Below are positions 17,382-24,329 of a stretch of DNA of 64,000 bases, piece after piece. Each line of letters begins with the position of its first letter. Position 1 is the stretch's first letter. Where the stretch lies: NCBI RefSeq assembly GCF_000305935.1, contig NC_018870.1:1668001-1732000 (forward strand), given 5' to 3'. This DNA is from Thermacetogenium phaeum DSM 12270 (GTDB taxonomy: Bacteria > Bacillota > DSM-12270 > Thermacetogeniales > Thermacetogeniaceae). Position numbers and translations under genes: made by a program. Below the pieces are notes generated by a model. It saw nothing but the letters and a program-made list of their open reading frames with translations, searched no databases and was not told the origin of the DNA.

Positions 17382-18717
17382 TTATGAAACAGCGTAAACC
17401 AGCGCACTTTTTCCCAGATATTCCAGCGGAATCTCGCCGAGCGACCATCCGAAGTCAGTGGTCTCAAGGTAGAAGTACTTAACCCCATCCTTGTAGTAAT
17501 AGCTCCCCCAGCAGTCCGGGCACTCCACCCCTACTGCTATGTGGCCGGGGTTGCCGCTGAAGACCAAGAGCGCCGTTCTGTAACCCATAGCTCTGAGAAT
17601 CGCTGCGAGCAGGATGGACTTGTCTTCACAGTCCCCACCCTCCACCAGCGTCTCAACAGGGTACTTAGGATACTCCCCTTTTTCGCTTATATAAGGTATT
17701 GCTTCCTGTACAAAAGCCGCTGCAAACTCTATCCTCTCTCTGGGAGTCCCAGGAGCCTTTTCAGCAATTGCTTCGGCTATCTCTCACCAGCTCGTAATTT
17801 TTCTCTTCCGTCACGTAAGGTACATACCCGTCAAGCATCTGCCGGTACTCCGCTCTTTGAAATAGCTGCTGCAACTTTACGTATTCCGACTGAATCTGGA
17901 GTAGCTTGCGCTGAGCTTCATAGTACGCATTCATATAAGTCTGGTATTTCCGCCAGGCTTGGTAATAAGAATCACCCGGCAAGATCCTGCACTGTTGATA
18001 CCAGAAATCCATGTATCGCTTGAGCTCTTCCAGTTGGTATTTTAGTTCATTGAGCCGCTCCAGGTATTCTTTTAAGATGCGTTCATGGATTCTGAGTTGG
18101 CTTCTATAATACATGTACATATCTTCCGGAATGTGTATTTGCCACGTCCACTCATTACCCTGTTTATCGCGCCATCTGTACTCTTTTACAATTGACTTGT
18201 ATGCTCCATTTGTTTCATTAACATCTGTTTCATTAACATCTTTAACCGTAACAGTTCGTGATACCGGGTCCCATTCTATGCTCACGCTTAGAGCCTGCGC
18301 CAGCCAACTTATCGGCAGCATGATGCGGCCATTGACTACTTCCGGAGCAACATCCATCATCACAACTGTTCCATTTAATAAAAGCGCTTTATTGCCAACG
18401 GTGAGCTGAACGACACGGTCGCCCTTAATAATTGTTACTGTTTTTAAGGCGGGGTCATAAATAATGTTCTCATCAGCTGTTCCTACCGCTTTTGCCGCAA
18501 ACCGCAACGGCAAGAAGGTTCTACCATCCTTAATGTATGGCGCTGCATCCATTACAACGGTATTGCCGTTCAAAACATACGTATTTTTGCCAACTGTAAA
18601 AACCGCAGTATTTCCATCACCGGCCGAAGCGGGCAAGGCACAAATAAAAAGCATTAGTATTGCAACAAGCAAAACGACGTGTCTTCTTTTTACTCTACTT
18701 TTGTGTGTTAGGCTCAT
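17382..18717 (-). pseudogene. Copper-amine-oxidase-N-domain / transglutaminase-like protein, broken by a frameshift
   Basis: The first frame (18717 to 17761) has a signal peptide (VVLLVAILMLFICALPASA), a tandem copper-amine-oxidase N-terminal-like module (KDGRTFLPLRF and VNGRIMLPISW repeats, about residues 40-160) and a coiled-coil region. It stops with TGA at 17761-17763. From 17783 the next frame continues without a stop for 130 codons to 17382 and encodes a transglutaminase-like domain with the conserved GGDCEDKS cysteine, a GHIAVGV histidine and an aspartate near the end. A one-base insertion or two-base deletion in the GTGAGAGATAG stretch explains the break. A strong GGGGG site precedes the ATG at 18717. 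Secreted, wall-associated role inferred. Confidence 0.75.
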
Positions 18718-18839
18718 CCTCGCTACCCCCTTCCTTAAAAAGCCAGAATAGAAAGGGTTCTGACCGATTCGCGGTTTTTCATATATATTCGCTCCCCGAT
18801 AACAATTTCCTGCCCTGAAAATATGTGTTCATCCTTTAC

Positions 18840-19082
18840 GCTTGCTCCCGGACTCCGGTTTAACTCGCCCTAAGACTTGTCGATAGATAAACAGCCGACC
18901 GGCTCCTATGACGGCATCCCTGCCGCAGAGTCGCCTATCTCGACATCCTGTCTCGATTCGGCTGCCGTTTGCTGCTCCTTCGTCAAGGGCGAGTAACAAC
19001 CTCCGTCAGGTCGCTGCGCCGACAAGGATAAACCCTTTTTTCGTTCCTCTGTTGGTGCCGCCCTGGCGGCATGGTGGTCTAC
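18840..19082. repeat. Dispersed structured repeat, copy A
   Basis: About 190 bases (18840-19029) nearly identical to 55911-56098 in the same orientation. A 42-base insertion (19030-19071, containing a TGCCGCC/GGCGGCA stem) then separates it from an 11-base match, TGGTGGTCTAC (19072-19082). ACTCGCCCT (18863-18871) and AGGGCGAGT (18986-18994) can pair and enclose about 115 bases with further small stems such as CGGCA/TGCCG and GACA/TGTC. No protein-coding signal. Lies between the frameshifted minus-strand gene and sigK. Confidence 0.85.
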
Positions 19083-19315
19083 TGTCTTAACTCAAAATGC
19101 CATCTCATTTCCTACTTTGGGGCCCATACCGCATCAAGCACCTACCCCACCGCCAACTGTGGCCACAAAACCGCCCACATCCTCCAGCACACCAGGCCTT
19201 GCCGGAAGGCCTTCTTATGTGATACATTTGGCTTGTGGGCGGAACAGATCCAGTCTTTGCCCTCAGCAGTGCTTTCTTTCAGTGCCACTTTTTTCGGGCA
19301 GGAAAAAAGACAGGC

Positions 19316-19342
19316 ACAATTCTTCCCGGGAAACCATATATT
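19316..19342 (+). promoter_or_regulatory. Sigma-E/sigma-K-like promoter of sigK
   Basis: AC at 19316-19317 is followed 17 bases later by CATATATT (19335-19342). This fits the sigma-K pattern (AC, 15-17 bases, CATAnnnTA) in all but the last base and resembles sigma-E -10 boxes. It lies 31 bases before the GTG of sigK, which is known to be transcribed by sigma-E and then sigma-K RNA polymerase in spore formers. Confidence 0.45.
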
Positions 19343-19373
19343 GAAATGTGACAAACATCCGGAGGGGATCATT

Positions 19374-19787
19374 GTGACCTTGGAGCTGTTCTTGGCAACA
19401 GCTTTATATTTTCTCCAGGGGCTCGTTTTCTTCGCAGGCTATATCAGCAACAACACCTTCCCGCAACCTCTGTCTGAAGAGGACGAGGCGTTTTTCCTGC
19501 AGCGCATGAAGGAGGGAGATGAGGAGGCACGAAACATCCTGATCGAGCATAACTTGAGGCTCGTCGCCCATATTATAAAAAAATTTGATTCCACGGGAGA
19601 GGATCCAGACGACCTTATTTCCATCGGTACAATCGGATTGATCAAAGCCATCAATACATTCAACTCCGAAAAGGGCACTAAACTGGCAACCTATGCAGCC
19701 CGCTGCATTGAAAATGAAATATTGATTACGAGAACGGGCGGTAATAACCGGAAACTTGCCTTGGCATTTCCCCGGTTTTCAGCATAA
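19374..19787 (+). CDS. sigK: Sporulation sigma factor pro-sigma-K, N-terminal part (interrupted gene)
   Basis: The 5' half of the late mother-cell sigma factor. The GTG at 19374 has GGAGGGG six bases upstream. The first ~20 residues are a hydrophobic pro-sequence ([19 protein letters not shown]) of the kind removed by SpoIVFB in Bacillus, followed by [13 protein letters not shown] and the region 2 block [15 protein letters not shown] and [14 protein letters not shown]. True homology ends at ARCIENEI, codon 116 (19719). The remaining codons to 19787 belong to the inserted element and encode an unrelated tail, so this piece alone lacks region 4 and is not a working sigma factor. Excision joins it in frame to 23443-23801. 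Confidence 0.95.
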   Translation: MTLELFLATALYFLQGLVFFAGYISNNTFPQPLSEEDEAFFLQRMKEGDEEARNILIEHNLRLVAHIIKKFDSTGEDPDDLISIGTIGLIKAINTFNSEKGTKLATYAARCIENEILITRTGGNNRKLALAFPRFSA

Positions 19788-21279
19788 CCGTAACGATCAC
19801 CCCACCCATGCTCTGCTCTGCCTTACCGGGTTGCGGCCTTCCGGCAACGATAATCTGAGAAACCACTGCCCTGATCAGCGCTCTTTTCTCCTCAAAACTT
19901 AGATCATCGATTCTTTCGAGCAATCGAAGCGCCAGGCGCTGCAGCTCTTCAAGCGCCGCAGCGCCATCTCCGGCTGCCAGCAAATGACGCTCCAGCTCCT
20001 TTTTTCTGTTTTCCAGCCTCTCCCAGCGGCTTTTGAGATCGGCCAGTTTGTTTTTAGTTCTTTCGTCCAGCTCCAACAGACCGGACGCCAAAGCGTCCAC
20101 TATTTTTTCCTTTCCCTTTTCAATTGCTTTCAAGCGCCCCTTGATGTTTTCATACTCCCGCTCGGTTGTGCTTTTCTTCGACATACACGCTGCTGCTTCC
20201 CGGGCTATTGCACCCGCATCGCAGAGAAATCCTTTTATCTGCTCCCAAACTGCATTCTCCAAAACGTCGGCCGGTATTGCTTTGAGAGGGCGGCAGCCAA
20301 AACTCCGGGAGACGCATCCCGCCCGGCGGCAGGTGTATCTGCGCCTGCCCGTCCCCCACCACTTAATGAAGGAGCCCCCCATCGTGTTGCTGCAGTCGGC
20401 ACAGACAAGCAGTCCCGAAAGGAGATATTGATGCCTGCCTTTTTTTGACCAGAGCCGCCGGATCCTCTGAAGTTTCTCCTGTGCCCCGCTCCACGTCCGG
20501 TAGTCAACAATGGCCGGGACGGGGATGGTGATCACTTCTTCAGCCGGTCGTGGAGTACGGGTATGCCAGTCCACTTTCCCGTACTTCCACTCCCCTTTGT
20601 AAACGGGATTAACCAGGATTTGCTTCACCACCTGCCGGTGCCAGCATCCGGCACCCCTCTTGGTAGGGATCCCCATTTCGTTGAGGCGGTTCGCCACGCC
20701 GGCAATCCCGATATCCTCTGTAGTGAACCAGTTAAAAATGCAGGAAACGGTTGCCGCCTCTTCTTCATTTATGGAAACTCTCCCGGTAGCAGGGTCATAG
20801 TGGTAGCCGTAGACGTCAAAATTTACCGGTATCCCCCCCTGCCTCGCCTTCTGGAGCTTCCCCCTGGTCATCCGCTCCCGGATCTTCTCCCGCTCATATT
20901 CCGCAATGGCTCCCTTAATCGAATAAAACAACCGACCCTCAGGGGTATCTTTCCACTCAAAGTCGAGAAACTCCAGTTTAACACCCGCTTTTTCAAATTC
21001 TTCGGTAAGCAATAGTTGATGAGCCAATCTTCGTGAAAGGCGGTCCGGGTCCCGCAGTATCAGACAATCTATTTTGCCCTCACGAACTGCCTCCCGGAGG
21101 GCTTCCAGGCCGGGCCTGTTGAGGGTGGCTCCCGAAATTCCTTCATCGGCAAATTCCAGTATCTCCTCTGCTCCTAACTCCACAGCCTTTTTTTTGCAGG
21201 CAGACACCTGTTCCGCCAGGCTGAAACCGTGCACTGCCTGCTCTTCGGTGCTCACTCTGGCATAGATTGCCGCACGCAT
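19726..21279 (-). CDS. Large serine recombinase (SpoIVCA-type skin excisionase)
   Basis: A 517-residue site-specific recombinase. The resolvase domain (about 1-145) has YARVSTEEQ with nucleophile Ser10, the ADEGISG and RDPDRLSRR motifs and the long E helix ([14 protein letters not shown]). A recombinase domain follows (about 155-250). Then come a zinc ribbon (CADC and YTCRRAGC, roughly 285-320) and a coiled coil (about 370-450) typical of large serine integrases. Its stop is only six bases from the left att core. Expected to excise the element in the mother cell during sporulation; control would come from its promoter and possibly a small directionality factor. Confidence 0.95.
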   Translation of the reverse strand: MRAAIYARVSTEEQAVHGFSLAEQVSACKKKAVELGAEEILEFADEGISGATLNRPGLEALREAVREGKIDCLILRDPDRLSRRLAHQLLLTEEFEKAGVKLEFLDFEWKDTPEGRLFYSIKGAIAEYEREKIRERMTRGKLQKARQGGIPVNFDVYGYHYDPATGRVSINEEEAATVSCIFNWFTTEDIGIAGVANRLNEMGIPTKRGAGCWHRQVVKQILVNPVYKGEWKYGKVDWHTRTPRPAEEVITIPVPAIVDYRTWSGAQEKLQRIRRLWSKKGRHQYLLSGLLVCADCSNTMGGSFIKWWGTGRRRYTCRRAGCVSRSFGCRPLKAIPADVLENAVWEQIKGFLCDAGAIAREAAACMSKKSTTEREYENIKGRLKAIEKGKEKIVDALASGLLELDERTKNKLADLKSRWERLENRKKELERHLLAAGDGAAALEELQRLALRLLERIDDLSFEEKRALIRAVVSQIIVAGRPQPGKAEQSMGGVIVTVMLKTGEMPRQVSGYYRPFS

Positions 21280-21413
21280 CTTTCTCTTCGTTCCCTCTCT
21301 GCAAGCACCTTTTTCGCCAGCAACCGGAAGGCGATTTTCAGGCCATCACCGCCGGTAAAAACAAGCCGCACTTGAGGTCGGCCGTTCACCTCTAAGGGTT
21401 TTCCAAGCGGCAT
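21252..21413 (-). CDS. Small basic protein upstream of and overlapping the recombinase
   Basis: A 53-codon frame from ATG 21413 that overlaps the recombinase start by 28 bases. The product begins MPLGKPLEVNGRPQVRLVF and has a helical, arginine/lysine-rich C-terminus ([16 protein letters not shown]). An in-frame TTG three codons earlier (21422) has a better placed GGAGG. Likely co-transcribed and coupled with the recombinase. A recombination directionality factor or regulator is possible but unproven; I recognise no domain. Confidence 0.5.
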   Translation of the reverse strand: MPLGKPLEVNGRPQVRLVFTGGDGLKIAFRLLAKKVLAERERRERCVRQSMPE

Positions 21414-21864
21414 CTTCTTCAAGGGCCTCTCCTCCTTTTCTCTCTGTGCATTTTACGTTTTTCTTGGATTGTCCTATGACAAATAGAAAAAACAGAAGAA
21501 ACACCTCCTGCGTTAGCCGGCCTCTCGCCGCATTCAAAGCCGCTCGGTGAAGAACCCCTGATGGCACCTGGCTTATGTGTTTATGAAAAACTAAAACGGC
21601 GAACAACTCCCGTGTACACCTTCAACCCTGGGAACAGGCAGGGATCAAGCTAAACATAAAGCAGTGGATTATTAAATAAAATCGGGGGTTGCGCTAATAT
21701 AACGTATCTGATATGCTTTTTTCAAGCAAATACTATAATAGAACCCTCAAACTGCTCTCCCACTGTTACGTATATGGAGACAAAACCTGCCGGGTGCCGG
21801 CTCAATCAGGCGGGGCCACTGGCTGTCGGGGTAGTTTTACTTTTAGCTAGGGAGTGCTGGAATC
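21414..21864. other. Intergenic region inside the skin element (about 450 bases)
   Basis: Divergent region between the recombinase unit and the DUF2225 gene. I see TATAAT at 21734-21739 without a matching -35, and a GCCGG/CCGGC hairpin at 21789-21801. A frame on the minus strand here (21346-21606) looks random. No gene assigned. Confidence 0.4.
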
Positions 21865-22836
21865 GTGCTTGTCGAAGAAGCCCGGGTTATTGCCGTTCCA
21901 CCGAACACTTTGATAACCGTTGCGGAAAATAAATACTGTGTCGTTTTAAAGGGAACCGTTAAAGTAAGAACACCCCATTCCTTACGGGAAATGGGGGCAA
22001 GGAGCATATTTAAAGCAGAAGGAATCATCTGCTCCGGGGAGAAGGGTTGCGAATTCATTATTTTCGACCCCGGGAAACATCAGCTCCCGGACAATATCAT
22101 AAGAAAGATACGGCAACTTGCCGCAGAGGAAGAGGCCACTGATGAAAAAAATGGGCAGGCAGGCACCGGCGCCCATCAGCTGTTGTACGATAAACACTTT
22201 CGCTGCCCTGTGTGCGCAACGGAATTTACGGCTCAGAAGGTCAGAACCACCAAACTCAAGTCGAAGAATCTCGATACGGATTTAAGAATGCATTATGAAG
22301 GGATCAACCCCCTTCTTTACAACGTTATTCTTTGTCCCGGGTGTTTCTATGCAAACTTCAGCGAGGATTTTGAAGACCTTTCTGCGATCGAGAAAACAAA
22401 ACTCTCCTCTGAAAGGAGAACGTTTCGCCAGGACAACTCGTCGGAATTAGAGACGGCGATCGAAAAATATAAGCTCGCTCTGAAGTGCATTCAAACTGTT
22501 AACGGAACACCGGAAAAGCTGGCTAAAGCCTATTTACACCTGGCCTGGCTTTATGAAGACACCGGGGAAAATAACCTCGCCGTTGAAATGCGGCAAAATG
22601 CTCTCACCTGTTACAAACAAGCATTCAGCTCTTCATCTCATTTACAGAAGCCCCAACTGGAGCAGATCACCTACCTGATCGGTGAACTGTCCTTACAACT
22701 GGGGCACCTCAAGGAAGCCTATGATTATTTCCAGCAGCTGATTCAGGATAAAGACACAGCACCCTGGTTGAAGAAACAGACTCGCCAGCGCATCTTAGAT
22801 CTAAGGGCCAGGATGGCCGAGGAATCGCCTGGTTAA
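21865..22836 (+). CDS. DUF2225 protein carried by the skin element
   Basis: A 323-residue protein. After about 110 residues of unfamiliar N-terminus, the DUF2225 core appears: FRCPVCATEFTAQKVRTTKL, then DTDLRMHYEGINPLLYNV and LCPGCFYANFSEDF, giving two CxxC zinc-ribbon pairs. The C-terminal part (about 210-310) is helical with TPR-like repeats (KAYLHLAWLYEDTGENNLAV and KEAYDYFQQLI). The GTG at 21865 has GGAG ten bases ahead. The function of the family is unknown. Sitting between the two att cores, it would be lost from the mother-cell chromosome on excision but kept in the spore. Confidence 0.85.
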   Translation: MLVEEARVIAVPPNTLITVAENKYCVVLKGTVKVRTPHSLREMGARSIFKAEGIICSGEKGCEFIIFDPGKHQLPDNIIRKIRQLAAEEEATDEKNGQAGTGAHQLLYDKHFRCPVCATEFTAQKVRTTKLKSKNLDTDLRMHYEGINPLLYNVILCPGCFYANFSEDFEDLSAIEKTKLSSERRTFRQDNSSELETAIEKYKLALKCIQTVNGTPEKLAKAYLHLAWLYEDTGENNLAVEMRQNALTCYKQAFSSSSHLQKPQLEQITYLIGELSLQLGHLKEAYDYFQQLIQDKDTAPWLKKQTRQRILDLRARMAEESPG

Positions 22837-22852
22837 AGAACTTGCCCGGGCT

Positions 22853-23230
22853 CTAAACCATCCCATCATTTTTTTTGATGATCTGAACCGCTTCTTCTAC
22901 CCGGTCCTCGGTAGTAACCAGTGTTAACAGAAAGGCCCGACCTCCGGCCACCCCGTAATCCCTATTTCCTATACCGCTCGCCGAAGGTTCGGCAGCGAGA
23001 AGGGTGTTTCGGGATTCACCGTCTGCCGAAAACTGCGTCAGCCCGCTCAGGGTATCGGCGTTGTTAATAGGGTTGTCAAAGCTGGCATCGGCGTTAAAAC
23101 CGAAGCGAGAAATCCGGTCGATCTGCATTTCGGTAAACCCGGCCCTCTGCAGTTCCCTTCCGGCCTGCCGGGCTTTGCTTGATGTGGGAAAGTATGCCAA
23201 AATACTCCTTTCACCCTGCTCCAGCTGCAT
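22853..23230 (-). CDS. Hypothetical protein carried by the skin element
   Basis: About 125 residues from the ATG at 23230, which follows a GAGGGGG site; the longer frame upstream has no support. It begins MQLEQGERSILAYFPTSSKA, and the pattern ARQAGRELQRAGFTEMQIDRI resembles the small alpha/beta stress-protein-like fold seen in Firmicute proteins that sense by domain swapping, but I cannot name a family. A C-terminal TTEDRVEEAVQIIKKN helix closes it. Convergent with the DUF2225 gene, with only 16 bases between stops. Confidence 0.6.
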   Translation of the reverse strand: MQLEQGERSILAYFPTSSKARQAGRELQRAGFTEMQIDRISRFGFNADASFDNPINNADTLSGLTQFSADGESRNTLLAAEPSASGIGNRDYGVAGGRAFLLTLVTTEDRVEEAVQIIKKNDGMV

Positions 23231-23411
23231 TGGGCATCCCCCTCTTTCTGTTTTCGGAACATCAAACCTTTTCTTCACAAGAGACCAACCGTTCTCCCTT
23301 TTCAGCCCGGGAGACAAGACCCCCTGTTAAGGTTCTGAGGAGACTACTGCTCCAAATGCCGTTTTCAGCTATTATCCTTCCCGCGGTGCCGTCCGAATAA
23401 AGCGGAAATAA

Positions 23412-23801
23412 ATGCCGCCCGATCTTGTCTTGAGATTTGAAATTTTAATGTTTCTAAGAGCATCAAAAAAGAATAAAAGTGAAGTCTTCCTCTACGACCC
23501 CATCGGAACGGATAAAGAGGGTAACGAAATCACCCTAATCGATGTTCTGGGTACGGAGCCGGAGTCAGTTTCAGATCTGGTTGAAAGGTTTTTCGAGTCC
23601 CAACGCCTTTACGATAAAGTAAAAAAATTAACCAAAAGGGAGCGCAAGGTTTTGGAACTGCGCTACGGCCTTGCCGGAGGGGTGAAAAAGACCCAGCGGG
23701 AAATTGCCCGCATGTTCGGCATTTCCCGAAGTTACGTTTCCCGTATCGAAAAGAAGGCAATTAAAAAGCTGCTCGAAGAATTATCCCATGACACCGGCTG
23801 A
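23412..23801 (+). CDS. sigK: Sporulation sigma factor sigma-K, C-terminal part (interrupted gene)
   Basis: The 3' half of sigK. Genuine homology starts at codon 11 (EILMFLRASKKNK, from 23439); the first ten codons (MPPDLVLRF) come from the element. YDPIGTDKEGNEITLIDVLG and the region 4 helix-turn-helix KTQREIARMFGISRSYVSRI are diagnostic of sigma-K. Alone it lacks region 2 and cannot function. The reconstructed protein (19374-19720 plus 23444-23801) is 234 residues, close to the 241 of Bacillus subtilis pro-sigma-K. An ATG at 23412 exists but has a poor ribosome site, as expected for a fragment. Confidence 0.95.
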   Translation: MPPDLVLRFEILMFLRASKKNKSEVFLYDPIGTDKEGNEITLIDVLGTEPESVSDLVERFFESQRLYDKVKKLTKRERKVLELRYGLAGGVKKTQREIARMFGISRSYVSRIEKKAIKKLLEELSHDTG

Positions 23802-23878
23802 ACCATCCAGCAATTGGCAATATAATAATGATTATTCTGCGGAAAATATAGAACAACTAAACATAAAGGAGTGGTTAT

Positions 23879-24130
23879 ATGGAGCAGAAGCAGCACATCC
23901 ACTGCCTCGTCGATACCTGCCACTATTGGGGTGAGGGAAACAGGTGTCAGGCCAGGGAGATTATGGTAACTTCAGACTCCTTTGGCGCCAGCCAGCCCGA
24001 TGAAGTGGATGCCAGGCAGGCCAAAACACTCGACCCTACACCGGCAGACAGCTGTATGGAAACCTGCTGCAAGACCTTCGTTTCGAAAAAGGGGTACACC
24101 AAGGTTGACGGGGTCCGCAGAATGTCTTAA
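23879..24130 (+). CDS. DUF1540 cysteine-rich small protein
   Basis: 83 residues with the DUF1540 pattern: IHCLVDTCHYWGEGNRCQA near the N-terminus (three Cys) and CMETCCKTFVSKKG near the C-terminus (three Cys), likely binding a metal. A strong AAAGGAG site precedes the ATG. The family is common in spore-forming Clostridia and lies here just behind sigK, but no function is established. Confidence 0.85.
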   Translation: MEQKQHIHCLVDTCHYWGEGNRCQAREIMVTSDSFGASQPDEVDARQAKTLDPTPADSCMETCCKTFVSKKGYTKVDGVRRMS

Positions 24131-24144
24131 AAGGGGAGTCTATA

Positions 24145-24291
24145 TTGGATGAGCAAAAACAGGATTCGAATGCTCCCATGTTCGTTCCGGAAGACCTGGG
24201 GTCGGCCACCGTTATCGCCGCCGACAAAGACCGGCAAATTGGAGAAGGCCGGCGGAAGAAAAGAAACAATTTAAAAAGGAAGAGAGGCTGA
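24145..24291 (+). CDS. Small basic-tailed hypothetical protein (48 aa)
   Basis: A 48-codon frame from TTG 24145, seven bases behind AAGGGGAG and 14 bases after the DUF1540 stop. Acidic first half (DEQKQDSNAP, EDLG), strongly basic end (RRKKRNNLKRKRG). Ends six bases before a terminator hairpin, so it is probably the last gene of the DUF1540 transcript. No recognisable family. Confidence 0.55.
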   Translation: MDEQKQDSNAPMFVPEDLGSATVIAADKDRQIGEGRRKKRNNLKRKRG

Positions 24292-24296
24292 AAGGT

Positions 24297-24319
24297 GCCC
24301 TCGCCGTTTGAGCGAGGGC
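24297..24319. terminator. Terminator-like hairpin between convergent transcripts
   Basis: GCCCTCGC (24297-24304) pairs with GCGAGGGC (24312-24319) around a seven-base loop, followed by ATTACCTTTCT on the plus strand. It lies between the small gene and the convergent penicillin-binding-protein gene. Confidence 0.65.
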
Positions 24320-24329
24320 ATTACCTTTC

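Larger units (their letters stand above)
18718..19373. other. Intergenic region upstream of sigK (656 bases)
   Basis: Holds the leader of the minus-strand gene (18718-18839), repeat copy A, and 19083-19373, where a frame from 19101 codes for 41 residues with no recognisable features and no clear ribosome site. The last 60 bases carry a sigma-K/E-like promoter and the strong ribosome site of sigK. Confidence 0.5.
19715..23443. mobile_element. Skin-like element interrupting sigK
   Basis: A 3,723-base insertion between two directly repeated TGAAAT cores (19715-19720 and 23438-23443), which lie inside the same codons (GAA AT) of the two sigK parts. The unit length is divisible by three and joining the cores gives an uninterrupted 234-codon pro-sigma-K. 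The left-end gene is a large serine recombinase reading towards the junction, as with SpoIVCA. The element carries about four genes. Known skin elements in Bacillus subtilis (about 48 kb) and Clostridioides difficile (about 15 kb) are far larger. Confidence 0.93.

Noticed and set aside
18908-19090. Protein-coding frame in the repeat (also 55977-56240)
   Set aside because: The similar peptides follow only from the DNA repeat; there is no ribosome site, and the substitutions are not at third positions in particular.
21346-21606. 86-codon minus-strand frame in the skin element
   Set aside because: No ribosome site and an unnatural composition; the smaller frame at 21252-21413 is better supported.
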